Under the pieces are notes generated by a model that ran no database searches, had not been told where the DNA came from, and saw only the letters and a program-made list of their open reading frames with translations. Of a stretch of DNA of 64,000 bases, positions 41,268 to 52,718 are shown one piece after another. The translations under genes were made by a program, and so were the position numbers. Source of the DNA: Trebouxia sp. TZW2008 (Eukaryota; Chlorophyta; Trebouxiophyceae; Trebouxiales; Trebouxiaceae); the NCBI GenBank assembly GCA_002118135.1, contig BDIU01000010.1:62001-126000 (forward strand). The letters are read 5' to 3'. Every line of letters starts with the position of its first letter. Position 1 is the first letter of the stretch.

Positions 41268-44200
41268 GTACTTATCCTCTCTTGGTACTGCTCAGCTGCA
41301 AGCACTGTTCCTGGAGACCTTTGGGCGCCGGACCAAGTCAAAGAGTGCTGTATGGTTGCGGCAGAAGCTTGCCAAGGCAGCTCAGCCATCTCAGGGAGCT
41401 CAGGGCGGGATGATGCAGGGAGACAACCTTGGCGCCATGGCTGCCGTGAAAGTTGGTCGTGGCACCAGTCATGGCAAGAGTAAGATGAAGCAGGTATGTT
41501 GACTCTGCCCTTGACAGTCAAGGACCTTGTGCACTTTTCCAGCATTCACCAAGTCTTTTGCTCACCGTGTGTTAAGTCACAAAGCTTTGCTTGTCAGGCT
41601 TTGCAGTTGGCCCTATTTGAGGCACCTGGCCAGCACAATTCCACAGAATGTTCAAGAGGTCAAGCAGTTCATACTTTTGCTGTCAACAAGCATTCAGCAA
41701 TTTTAGCACGCCACATGAAGCACTCAAGTGTGGTTGTCCTAGCTTACTTGTCTCGCACAGATTCATATTACTCATTTGGTCATACTTCCTTGTGCAGTGT
41801 ACCATTGCAGTCACTGCCTTATGCATCTGCTTTTGAGTTCATGCCATATATTGCTGCTGCTGCTGCTTGCTGCCTTCATCATCTGCAAAAGCTATTCCAC
41901 AAAAGTTGGCAACATAGGCTGGATTGGCTGGACAACAAGATGTGATATGTGTCCCCATCTGCAATGTTTGCTGCGTAGCATTTGGCAGCATGCGCTGATG
42001 GATTTTTGTATAGCACTTTGCATTGGCATTCAAACAGACTATCTGTGCTCGACTTCAGGTGAAGGTTTCCGCAGATGCTGGGCTGGCTACTAGTGAGGCG
42101 CCTCAGCCTACAGCTACAAGAACCAGTGCAAGAGTCAGTGTCAAAGCAAAGAAGGTCAGTGTTACATCTCCTCTGCTGCTGATCTTAAACATTCATACAC
42201 TGTCTGAAGGCTTACAAGCATCACAGGTCGTCAGTGGCAGGTAAGCGTGACATTAGAAGTGTCGCAGGGCTTGTACAAACCATGTATGTAACCAAGAATG
42301 GCTTGATGAGGCTTCTGTGCAAATCAGGACATTGGATGCGTGCAAATGCCACATGCAGTACTGCACAATGTCATGCAGTCTACCATTGCAGTCACTGCCT
42401 TATGCATTTGCTTTTGGTTTGACAGCATTTTCTGCTCCACTTGCTGTCTTCACATTCACATCTGCAAAAGCTATGATGCAGTATTTGGCAACATAGGCTG
42501 GAATACCCCCCATCTGCAGTTTTTGCTGTACAGCATTTGGTAGCATACGCTGATGCGTCTGTACAACCATCTGCATTGGCTGTCAGACAGACTGTCCGTG
42601 CTTGACTTCAGGTGAAAGCAGATGCTGGGCTGGCTACTGGCAGTGAGGTAGCTCAGCCTACCAGGACCAGTGCAAGAGTACGTGCAAATGCAGAGAAGGT
42701 CAGTCGTGCATCTTCTCTGCTGCTAATCGTAAAGCACCACACACTGTCTGCAGGCTTACAAGCATCACAAGGTTGTCAGCGGCAGGTAAGCGCGACATCA
42801 GATGTTGCAGGCTTCTGCGAATCATGTAATGGCTTAGTGAGGTTTCTGCGTAAAGCAGGACATGGGGTGCACGTGACTGCCACATGCAGTACTGCACAAT
42901 GTCATGGCTAGCTCAAGCTGCATGTGTCGTGGCTTGTTTTGTTGCTGCTGAGCATGATGGCACCTAGCAACAATGCCATATTTACTGCACTCCATTGCCA
43001 GCCAGGTAGCTTGTACGGGCTGGCGTTGTCCCGAACGCTTGTACGATGTGCCTACCCAGTGCCACCATCATTGATTCTGCATGCTTGAGAGTATGGGTGA
43101 CTACTGAGCAGTGCCTTGTGCCTCATGTTGCTGTCCCTTGGACCAGTCAGGCAATCAGTGCATGTCAACCATCAGTAGGTGAAAGGGTAAGCTGTTCTGC
43201 TGTTTTGCCAGACGTACTGACCTGCATTTGGTGCTGCATTTGCCTTGGTACATCGATTTCTCAATGGATGCATCCTGCATTGCACACAATTGCATTCCAG
43301 GTCGTGTTTCTTCTGAAACGCTGCAAGAAGATACCACTGAAACTGTTTTGGGGCCCTCAGGCTGAGTTGGAGGCATCTGCAGCCCCCTCCTTTGGCTTCC
43401 AGCTGCATGCTTTGGGACTGAGCCTGGTGGGCAAGAGGGTATTGGTCAAGTGGCCTACTGGATGGTGGCCAGCCCTAGTGCTTGGCTTCAAACCCCGCCG
43501 TGGGCACTGGTGAGCTCTCATGCTGTTACACACTGACCACCAAAGAACATGTCAAATGCTGCTAGACCAGAGCAGCACATGCTGAAAGTGTGCTGATTGT
43601 CAAAGTCTTACCACCCTGAAACCAAATACCACACCTTTGTTGACGCTTGCCACTGCGCCCATCCATAATGTCGGCAATTGAATGATGTGTGACTAGATGA
43701 CGCTGCCATGCTGAGGTGGTCACAGCCTGCAGGTTGTATTATATGAGATTCAGCCAATGGATTCATGATGAGTGGGTTGATCTCAGAAAGTTGGGGGGTG
43801 ATCGGCTGCTCCAGTGTGCACAGAACAAAGTGGTGTCAGAGTGGCCGCTTGGCACACCCCCAGCGCCTCCACAAGACCTTCAAGAGGTAAGAAACGTGTT
43901 CAAGCATCACACCCCTGGCCCGCAATGAGGTCTGTGCAATGTCGCATCAAGTCATCTGGATGTCATGCATGTAGTGAGGTGACCCACATGGAGCCAACAG
44001 CATTGTCAGCACTTGAGGCTGGCATTGTTGATGAAATCATGCCTTTGGTTTCAGCGCTGCATGCAGATTGCTGAAAGCTCTGCAGGCAAAGCGTGAGCCA
44101 TTTGGGTTGTCCACAGGTTGTTGCAATGCAGCACAATCAACACCACACTCAAGCCCAAGTGTCTATGGTCTGCAGGCCATGCACAAGGACTGCTTGCGAC

Positions 44201-47200
44201 TCTGGTGTCACAGTTCTTCAAATTATTTGCAGACAGTCAAACACGTTGCACACATGACCTTGCCTTCGTCACAGTCTAGCCTGCTGTGCCTGCTGGCCCT
44301 ACTGCATTCTGTTTTGCTTGTTTTGCTTCTATCACCTGCTGGCATAGGCTTTTGCAGCCACAAATAAATGCCTGTGTCTTTGCTATGCTTCAGGTGCTTC
44401 ACAGGCATGATATCTTAGGCAATGGCAATGACATGGGCGATGGCAATAAGGTGTTTGACGCCACAGCTGCACTGGACAAAATGGCAGCAGCTGATGACAA
44501 CCAGGTCAGGCAACAAACAGTTTCTAGAGTGCAGGCAGGCTGAGTGCGGCCACATGCATTCAGTTGCTTGTGCATCACATGCTCATACAAGTGTCGAGCA
44601 ACCCTGACAGCTTGTAGGTCAGCAGAAAGCCTGTCCAACCAAATCACTTGATAGCGTGCTTTCTGCATGCCTCAACTACACCTGGATGTGTGTTCTGATT
44701 GCACTTTGGCTTCCATATCCTGCTCCATTGGGGGTTTGAAATGCTTTGCTTGTGGGCATCAGTCATCAGTATCCTGTTGCTGTCTGCTATCTGTAGCCAC
44801 ACAATCTGGGCTGTGTGACTGGCTTCAGATCTGTACAACATGCCTATCTAGTACCAACACCACTGACCCTGCAACTTCTGCAACTCAGCTGACCCTTGAG
44901 TCTGTTGTGTCTGGCTCCATCTGCTACCCTTTTCCACACTTCCACTGCAGGGAGAGCATTAACAACTTTGTGGGCAGGCGCTATTGTGCCTTTTATGTAA
45001 ACTTTGTAACTACGACAACAAGACTTCTCTGTTGTCGTAGTTACAAACAAGCCAACTTGCACATGCGTAGAGTCCTTTTCATGGTTTCTCAATTCAAGCA
45101 TTTTGCACACCGTACACATCTGTGCACACCTGTCCTGTGATCTGTGAGTTGCAGCTTGTTGCATTGCAAATCTGCAGCATTCGTGGTGCAGGGCTCAATG
45201 CCTGCCTCCCTGGGCTGCCGCTTGCAAGGCGGGGGAGCGAGCTTGGAGGGCCTGAAGGTCTTGCGGCAGTGGCCCCACAGCGGCGGCTGGTGGGAGGGTG
45301 AAGTGATCAACCAGAACACATCTTCTACATACAGGTCGGTACTTTGACGCTGCAAGCCAAGTCTGCAGACCTTGTAAACTGATGGCATTAAAGCCTAAGC
45401 GCCACGTGACTATGTGCGCATAAAGGATGATCTCTTGCACGTGCTTGACAAAGACCTTGTGCATCTGCATTTTGAGCTTGTTGAAAGGCGACTGACAAGC
45501 AAAACGAGATTTTTAAGTCATCGTTGTGCGCAAGAGTCATTTGCCTTGATGACATTGTTGTCCAACGCTTTGCTGATAAGGTTCAGTCACAGGCCAGACT
45601 GCCTTTTTAGTATATTTCTGAGCAGTTACCAGGTACGAAGGCTACGCTTAAATTCAGAGACATTTGGCAGACAACTCTGTACAAGGACCTCTCTTCCCTC
45701 TATGTCCAGTATATATAATTTAGGTTAGCACAGGACCAGATTGATTGGAAACAATTGATTGATCCATAGCGTGTCAGTAGCTAGCTTGGGCTGCTGAGCC
45801 TGCCTAGCATGTGTTATGAATGAATGAATGAAATGTACTGTTGAACAGCACGTCAAGGGATTCAATTCACTGAACGTTTTATGGGCACAGATTGTGATAA
45901 ACCAATAGAATCAGGTAAGCACCCTATATTCAGCGCCTGATGCAATCTCTTCCAATAGCATGTCAAATGACTGTACCTTCCCTGACAGATTGAAGCTGGA
46001 ATGCTAAATTGTTCCTAACTTGCAGAGTCCAATATGGAGCAACATTTCACAAGTTCTTCTGGGAGTTTGTGGATTTCAGTGAGCTGAGCGATGCCAAGCT
46101 TCATGAGCACCCTGACTACCCTGTCCTGCCAGCCGGCTACTACGACACCAAGGCAGCTGCAGAACGCCTAGCTGAGGTGCGCAACACAGTTAACCTCAGC
46201 TACCTGCAAGGTTTTGTCTTCTGCGTGAAAATGACAGTGTGTGCACTTAATGCATACACTTCCACCTCAAGCTGTCAAACACCTGACCAGACTGTTACTG
46301 TTTATACTGCATCATCAGGCTTAGCGGATGAAAGTGCCCAATAATCATGCATTGATGCTTGTGCTTGTGAGACTTCTCTTGCAGTCTAGGAAGATGTTCA
46401 GGCCAAGGTTTGCATTGCGATGGAGCATCATTACACAAAAAAGAGCAAGGGATGACTCAAGGTCATTGCATGCTCCTGGTCAAGACATGCAATGACATGT
46501 TTTGTTAGCAGCTATTACAGAGTCGTTATCACACTGCAGGCTGACAAAAGCCTGTAAGCCTCTATCTGCACTGACACACTTGCCAGTGCTGTGTATTCTC
46601 ATGTCAGGATGGCAATCAAGTTGCAGCACTGTGGTACTGCAGTGGTCATGCTGTGATGCTTGCTCAGACACAGAGCTGCATGAGGCAGTTCAAGAATCAA
46701 CAGTCATTTGGGCATGAGAGTATCTGTGACATCACTCACTCATAAGCTGATGCATATGCTGCACAGAGTGTACTCATAAGGCAGCTTGGAACTTCTCACT
46801 CGGTGTCTCAGTGCAGTCAGCTGTTTTCATACAGGACGCGCCTGCTAGAGACACTGCACATGGTGAGGGCAACAGCCAGCCAGCTCACACTAGTATCAGC
46901 CATGAAGGGGCTGCAATCACCAGCGTTTCTGAAACAAGCACCCCCCAAATTATTGCTGAGCAGGTAGGAGTCAACAAGGTACTTGGGGTTCTCTATGCAT
47001 TGCTTCGCATTGGTGCTGCATTGGAAGCCAAAATCATCAAGGAGAGGGGGGCAATCATATGTGAGATGCATAAGCGCGCCCCTCGGCCCCTTGCTCCCCC
47101 CCCACCCCGCACCCACTCACCGTGCAGAGTCATTCACACATTGCAAGCTGACAAAAGCCTAATGTGCGTTGACTTGCCGATGCTCTGTTTGCTAAGGTCG

Positions 47201-48303
47201 GGATGGCACCATACGTAGCGCTGCAGGGTTCATGCTTGCTGACACACAGAGCTGCATGAGGCAGATTGGAATTTCTCGCTCAGTTTCTCACTGCAATCAG
47301 CTGTTCAGGTACAGGATGAGCACGCTGAGGACACTACACGTGGTGAGGGCAACAGCCAGCTAGATCACGCAAGTATCAGCCATGAGGGGGGTGCAATCAT
47401 TTGTGCTTCTGAAGTTGAGTGCATCCCCATCACAGCTGAGCAAAAAGGATATGCAAAGCTACTTGGCGTTCTCTATGCTTCGACCTGCACTGATGCTGCA
47501 CTGGAGGCCAACAGACAGGTGCAATCAGTCTTGAGTGTGCTTATGCACTTTGTAGCAGTTTTCCCCCTGTTCTCCCCCTCTACCCCCACCCCCCCCCCTT
47601 TCCGCATCCCCACNNNNNNNNNNNNNNAGTGCAAGGTGATATGCTTGTTTGCGCTCACAAAGCAGATGGCAAACAACCGCTGCATGCAATGTTGAGCAGG
47701 TATGGCCATGCCAACAACGTCAGCCATGGTGCACATCTGGTTGCACGATTATTCCTGTGCTTCTTCACTGATGCATTGACATTTGTCAGTCAAAGGCTTT
47801 TTTGGCAAAATGTGTCCTGCGCTGCTTGCTTACATGACTAGGCTTACAGTGCTGATGCAGCCATGCACAGCCCTGCTTGCGTATCTCACAACTCTGCCAA
47901 GAGCAGTGCTGTGCTGCACGCAGCATCTGCACATCACCCTTGTCTGTAGCTGCTCAGTTGTTCGCTGAAGAGCTCAGCCATTCAGACCGTTTGTTTTGCA
48001 GTCACAAAACCTGGTTTTGGTCTTCAGGATGTGCCAGAAGACCACAGGGAGTACAATGCTCAGGGCCATGAGCAGCGCAGGGAATGAGTTGCTGCTGTGT
48101 TTAGGAAGATCGCTTACCACCTCAGTATCAGGCAGACCGTTGCAGCATGGATGGCTGACCCTTACCTGTTTGGACTTGCTGAGCTCTATGCTGTGTCATT
48201 GGCAAATTACAAAGAGAAGATGGTGACCAAGGAGGACTTCATGAACTCCACATTAAAGGAAAAATGGGAAAAGCAAAGCAGTTGCAACCTGAGCACATTC
48301 TAG
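41268..48303 (+). CDS. protein with two Tudor-like domains (5' end not found, contains assembly gap)
   Basis: Supported exons: 41268-41493, 42059-42154, 42612-42698, 43361-43509, 43733-43886, 44394-44504, 45192-45334, 46026-46176, 46835-46963, 47315-47518, and a C-terminal exon ending at 48303. Phases agree from 41268 to 47518; the 3' part follows the N gap and is uncertain. Exon 1 seen has a basic helical motif (Leu-Gln-Ala-Leu-Phe...Phe-Gly-Arg-Arg-Thr-Lys-Ser-Lys...Trp-Leu). Domain A (43361-43886) reads Val-Gly-Lys-Arg-Val-Leu-Val-Lys-Trp-Pro...Gly-Trp-Trp-Pro-Ala...Asp-Glu-Trp-Val-Asp-Leu. Domain B (45192-46176) reads Leu-Lys-Val-Leu-Arg-Gln-Trp-Pro...Gly-Trp-Trp-Glu-Gly...Trp-Glu-Phe-Val-Asp-Phe. 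Both resemble plant Tudor/Agenet-like chromatin readers, and each is split by a phase-2 intron at the same place. A chromatin role is inference. Confidence 0.65.
41790..42910 (+). repeat. about 550-580-bp tandem duplication containing a whole small exon
   Basis: Unit 1 (about 41795-42375) and unit 2 (about 42378-42905) both start with ACCATTGCAGTCACTGCC-like sequence and end at CAGTACTGCACAATGTCATG. Each contains one phase-0 exon, 42059-42154 or 42612-42698, encoding Ala-Asp-Ala-Gly-Leu-Ala-Thr...Thr-Arg-Thr-Ser-Ala-Arg-Val. Both are open with intact splice sites. Confidence 0.88.
45003..45047. other. perfect 17-bp inverted repeat (hairpin)
   Basis: TTTGTAACTACGACAAC at 45003-45019 pairs exactly with 45031-45047 around an 11-base loop, in the intron before exon 45192. 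No poly-T follows, so it is not terminator-like. It could be a foldback element remnant or small-RNA precursor. Confidence 0.9.
45575..45835 (+). mobile_element. LINE-like retrotransposon 3' fragment with ATGA-type tail
   Basis: In one frame with stops, the plus strand reads Ala-Arg-Leu-Pro-Phe...Gln-Leu-Pro-Gly-Thr-Lys-Ala-Thr-Leu-Lys-Phe-Arg-Asp-Ile-Trp-Gln-Thr-Thr-Leu, then Tyr-Lys-Asp-Leu. This aligns to the fragment at 31.3 kb. The 3' tail CTAGCTTGGGCTGCTGAGCC ends in ATGAATGAATGAATGAAATG, a microsatellite tail typical of non-LTR elements. It lies in the intron splitting Tudor-like domain B, sense to the gene. Confidence 0.8.
46490..47525 (+). repeat. about 500-bp tandem duplication containing a Ser/Thr/Gly-rich exon
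   Basis: Unit 1 (about 46530-47070) and unit 2 (about 47130-47518) share intron text (GCTGACAAAAGCCT), the TACAG acceptor and the exon start (Gly-Glu-Gly-Asn-Ser-Gln...Ile-Ser-His-Glu-Gly). In unit 1 the exon ends at GAGCAG|GTAGG. In unit 2 the donor is lost and coding runs on to 47518. Confidence 0.85.
47614..47627. other. assembly gap of 14 N
   Basis: Fourteen N follow a C-rich low-complexity stretch (47566-47613) inside the Tudor-like gene. Sequence or exons may be missing here; the gap size may be arbitrary. Confidence 1.
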
Positions 48304-48892
48304 ACTCGGAGGCATGACAGGCTGTGTCCTATGGCTGGTGTACGTATATGTTGAGCTATACAGGCTGATCTGTTGTGTCATGTCTTGTCTAGTTGAGCCG
48401 TTTGGATCTTGAGTTGCTGCATTTGTGAATTTATACTGTCTTCACAACTAACATGTGCATTGTCCTGACCAATTTCGCAGCAAGATGTGCATTGCATTCA
48501 TAGTCAACGAATGAGTCCGGAGCGTTCATCTAGTTTGCCCATAGTGCAGCACTGCAACAAAGCTATGCTTGCATTTCTTGCCATGCCCTGACGAGGGACC
48601 GGTCAGCTCGAGATATTGCACAAACAATGGGTTCTGTAAATAACTCGCCGCCTATGCAAACGCTGCAGCCTGGCATGCATGCACAGCTTGCATGTTGCAC
48701 TGAGCTTGCCATGGTTTCAGAGCGGAGCTCACGTGAAACTAGGTGACTGATCTACGGATGTTCTGCATTGAATTTGCTAGACAGACTTTCATTGCCATGT
48801 TACGGCACATGCGATCAGAGTGTTTGTTTGGCAGAAGCGTGTAAAATTTCCTCCACCTCCCCCATCACAAGCAGCAGCAGCGCCGCCGATAC
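48304..48892. other. intergenic, probable promoter of the C3HC exon gene
   Basis: No exon was recognised. The right end (48880-48970) is CpG-rich and runs into the ATG at 48893, which fits a promoter and 5' UTR. Confidence 0.4.
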
Positions 48893-49213
48893 ATGATGTC
48901 GTTGTCGGCATTGCCGACAGATCAGCAGCCCGCGCGATATCGGCCGTGGGAGCAGAAGGACCTGTTGAATAGGCTCAAGACCTACAAGCCTAGAACGTGG
49001 TTTGGCAAGCCCTTGCAGATCAACGCTGTCACCTGCGCCCGCTACGGCTGGATCAATGTAGGCCTGGACATCCTCAAGTGCGAGGTCAGACGTTTACAGA
49101 CCTGGTATGGAGATTGTGGCAGTTTTGAGTGTGCATGCAAGTCCCTGGGGACTGCACTGAGAGGGCTCAATCAGGCATGCAGCATGAGACCCTGGAGCAA
49201 CATGAAATCCTGA
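48893..49213 (+). pseudogene. truncated C3HC zinc-finger (NIPA/ZC3HC1-like) gene
   Basis: From ATG (48893 or 48896) the frame encodes Arg-Pro-Trp-Glu-Gln-Lys-Asp-Leu-Leu-Asn-Arg-Leu, Trp-Phe-Gly-Lys-Pro, and Cys-Ala-Arg-Tyr-Gly-Trp-Ile-Asn-Val-Gly-Leu-Asp. These are the opening of the C3HC zinc finger with its first cysteine and a Leu-Lys-Cys-Glu second cysteine. A GT follows at 49085 (GAG|GTCAGA), where a donor would be expected, but no continuation of the finger (Cys-Gly...His...Cys) was found before the transporter gene starts at 49479. Read through, the frame stops at 49213. It is either a gene fragment or a gene whose remaining exons are missing from the assembly. Intact homologues act in nuclear pore/F-box roles in other eukaryotes. 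Confidence 0.6.
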
Positions 49214-49478
49214 CATGAAATCACGACGGTTGAGCTGCCGAATCAATAATTACACGTGCAGAAGTTCGCTTCTTTTTGACATGAACAGCTTCGATGCCTG
49301 CCTCAATAAAAGTAAAGCCCGCGCAGCACCGCATCCGATGGCAGCGCGTCTGCGCTGGCGAAAGCTTCAAGCGAGTATTTTGGGCAGGCGTTGGTCGGAC
49401 CCGCCCGGCCAAACTCAAGCGATGAACGCGGTTCTGCAACTTGATCTTTGACCGCGGTAATATATTGTGAGGCACAGC

Positions 49479-51704
49479 ATGAAGCCTCCTCGCGGTCGCG
49501 AAACTACAACAGAACCAAATTCTCCCAGCACAACCCAAAAGATGCTGGCCTGCCTTAGCTATGGCACGGTTTCAGTCTCCATCACCCTCTTCAATAAAGC
49601 TGTGTTCTCGCTGTATGGCTTCCACTATCCCAATTTTGTGACCACTCTCCAGATCTTGGTCTCCATACTGTACATGCACCTGTTGAGAGGTGTTGGGGCA
49701 TTTCAATTTGCTCCTCTGACCTACAGAGGAGTCAGGCAGGTAAGCAAGGATTGCTGCAGAGTTGCAACATCCAGGCTTACATTTGTTGAGCACATCTGCT
49801 GTGTATGCAGATGCTGCCGCTTGTTTTCTGCTGGTGGTTGTATGTTGTGTCTGGAGTGACTGCTTTGCGATACCTGACTGTCCCTATGTTTAGGTAAGGC
49901 AGCTGACTGCATACACACCTCTCAAAGCTCCAACACAAACATGACATAGCATAAGCAAGCTTCCTTGCTGTCCTGCAGTGTGTTCCGGCGTAGTACGACG
50001 CTGATTGTTGTGATTGGGGAGTTCTTCATGTTCAACAAACTTCCAAGCAAAGCCTGCATGGTGAGCTTTAAGGCCATGATTGCATCTAGTTTCTGTATCC
50101 AGCCATCACACTTTACCAGCAATGGCTCTGATCTGGAACCCCATTGCCAATCTTGCAAATGCCAGTTGGATGGCAACTCAAGCTGCATTTGCTGCAGTGT
50201 GCAATCTTGGTCATGCTGATTGGTGCCGTGACAGCAGGAGCTACAGACCTAACATATAGCTTGCCAGGGTACATATGGGTGACAATCTGTGCAGTCAGCA
50301 CTGCCATGTATCTGTTGTTGATCCGTGCTCTGAAGGACAGCACCGGTATGTCCGTAACCTCCTGTGTAACGTGCTTTGAGTCATGCAAGGCAGCAAATGT
50401 GACGCCTGATCTATGCACATGCATGTTTGAGACTCAAAGGTCACTGGGCATGAGAGTATCTGCGAAACCGCTCACACCTAAGCTGACGCATATGCTGCAC
50501 AATTCCGCACAGATCATATCGTCACAGTTGACGCTGCTGATGCTGCTGCATCTGTACACCTGCATGTTTGATCAAATGGTCAACATCTCTGCTGGCACAA
50601 GCTTGCATAACATTGGGCTGCAATGTGGTCAGATGTTACAGCATGAACAGTGCTCTGGCTATTTTCTTTGTAGACAGTTGTTTGCTGCAGTACGTACCTA
50701 GCTGGCCTTGCTGAGCCTGCCTATCATGCGTTTTGAGTGAATCAATGAAGGATCTGCTTTTGCTCAATAATTGCAGCTTTGCATACACTCCAAGCTTGTG
50801 CCCAAAACCTACTTTGCTGCATCAATGTAATGTCTGCTGCAGGTCTGTCTGACAGCTCTCTCCTATATCACAACAATGTACTGTCACTGCCCATCATGGC
50901 TTCATACATGCTGACGACAACCAATGAGATTCAGACTGTCAGAGAGTATCCTCAGCTCAACAACATTTGGTTCCTGGTGAGGACATGCATGATCAAAACA
51001 TGCTTGCTGTCTTTGCGCAGCAAACCCTTTAGGGATTCTTTGACTATGTCATGGATTGCCTTGTTTTGATGGACATACAGTCATTGCGGCCATCTGCCAC
51101 GTGCAATCAGCCTTGTTGACTGGCTACAGCGTGTGAAAGTCTTTTATTTCTTTGATACATTTGCTGGTTGACAGAGCCTTCAGCAGACATTTACATTGAC
51201 TCTGCTGTCTGCAGTTGTTCTTGATGGTTTCAGCTTCTCAAGCTTTCCTACTGAACCTATGCATATTCAGATGCACGACTGTCAACTCTCCTTTGGCCAC
51301 AACCATCACAGGTGTGACTTGATACTGCAATGCACTGCTTGGTTCGCGCTGTATGCATTGGGCAGCAATGCCTTCCAACATAAGCAAAAATGCAGCGAAG
51401 GGTCAACGCTTTGTGCACAGCTAATTGCCTGTGTATAGGCCTGGCCAGTTTGCAAACTTAGTTTGTGTGTATGTTGACTAAATGATTGCATGCATGGCAG
51501 ATTTTGAGCGTTCAAGCTTTTGCATATGCAGGACAAATGAAGGACATCGTCACCACTGGACTTGGCATGGTGCTGTTTGGTGATGTTCAGTTCAGCTCAA
51601 AGAACTTGCTTGGCATTTCTTTGGGACTGCTTGGTGGGATGCTGTATTCCTTCTTTGGCTACATAGAAAGGCAAAGACAAAAACAGCAGCAGGACAAGGT
51701 GTAG
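49479..51704 (+). CDS. nucleotide-sugar transporter, SLC35D (DMT superfamily) type
   Basis: Seven exons give 325 residues: 49479-49739, 49811-49893, 49979-50060, 50198-50345, 50843-50976, 51215-51311 and 51532-51704, with all phases consistent. The length is usual for SLC35D proteins, and about ten hydrophobic segments are present. Family marks: Leu-Phe-Asn-Lys-Ala-Val-Phe in helix 1; Leu-Thr-Val-Pro-Met-Phe-Ser-Val-Phe-Arg-Arg-Ser-Thr-Thr in the mid-region; Gly-Ala...Thr-Asp-Leu-Thr-Tyr-Ser-Leu-Pro-Gly-Tyr; and Asn-Ser-Pro-Leu-Ala-Thr-Thr-Ile-Thr-Gly-Gln-Met-Lys-Asp near the C-terminus. The tail is basic and Gln-rich (Glu-Arg-Gln-Arg-Gln-Lys). It probably exchanges UDP-sugars for UMP across Golgi or ER membranes; the exact sugar cannot be read from sequence. 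Intron 4 carries a LINE 3' tail. Confidence 0.9.
50690..50752 (+). mobile_element. LINE 3' tail fragment in transporter intron 4
   Basis: GTACGTACCTAGCTGG...TTGCTGAGCCTGCC followed by TGAGTGAATCAATGAAG matches the 3' ends of the fragments at 31.3 kb and 45.8 kb. No coding part remains, as expected of a strongly 5'-truncated insertion. Confidence 0.65.
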
Positions 51705-52718
51705 CGCCATTCAGCCAGCATTGGGGAAAACGTTTGGTGTCTCATTAGTTTTTGCCAAGATTGCAATCCATAGTGTTTGTTGTGATCAGCAGTAGTACTG
51801 AAAATGCATCTTATAGAAAGGTTGTGTGCACTAGCTTTATTTGCAAATTGTCAGCAGCAGTCACCAGGCTGCAGACATTGCACTAGTTGACTGTTGTTCT
51901 TGCTACTTTGTTGCTGTATCGCAAACAGTAATGTTATGCACAATGTCATGCACTGCATTATGGCTGCAAGATACTGCTGTTGCCTCGTATTACCTTGTGG
52001 GCGCAATGCTATAACATACGAAGCCAAGTTCTAGCTGCAGACCTTACACGTACAAAACGTGCCTGTGGCAGTACTTGCTGTGCAGCGTGTCTTGTTTTAT
52101 GCTTGCAAGAGGCAGGTCATGACCATAATGTGGCATGCACATCAGAAAATTCTTTCATGTGCAAATCAAAAGGCCACTGCTGCAGCAATACGGACGTCTC
52201 CCTCTCAACTTGCACTATTATAATGGCCACGTCAAGGATTCAAGTACTCATCAGCTCAAAATACTGCAACTCTGTTTGCTGAATCACTGCACACTTCTTG
52301 CAGAAATTGTACACATCGCAGCCCTGTTCCTAGGGCTCATCATCCCACACTTGTTGGCCAGCAGCACCAATCATGTGTTGACCAACTGCCTAAAGCAAAT
52401 TCCTAAACAACACTGAGCAGAACCTAAAGAGTTTGATTCATCGACCTTGTGATTCATTCTAAATAATACAAAGCTAAACTACCATCATAAGGGGCAAGCA
52501 TCAAGCCTAACGCAAGATGATGAAAATTGCTTACAGATACATAACTGAAGTTCTGAGCTGGCAACCAACTTCCACACATCGCACGCATGGAAGGATCCTA
52601 AAGCAGAAACTTATACAAGCCATCCTACTGATGGCACGATCTTGCACCATCCTACTGATGGGATGACCTAATGTCATCACAGTTTTTATTGCTGAAAACA
52701 GAAGCTGACAAGCCTAGT
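51705..52718. other. convergent intergenic region
   Basis: This lies between the stop codons of the transporter (+) and the REF/SRPP gene (-). No exon or RNA gene was recognised. On the minus strand an AATAAA lies at about 52688-52693, roughly 25 bases past the SRPP stop, and could be its polyadenylation signal. Confidence 0.5.
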
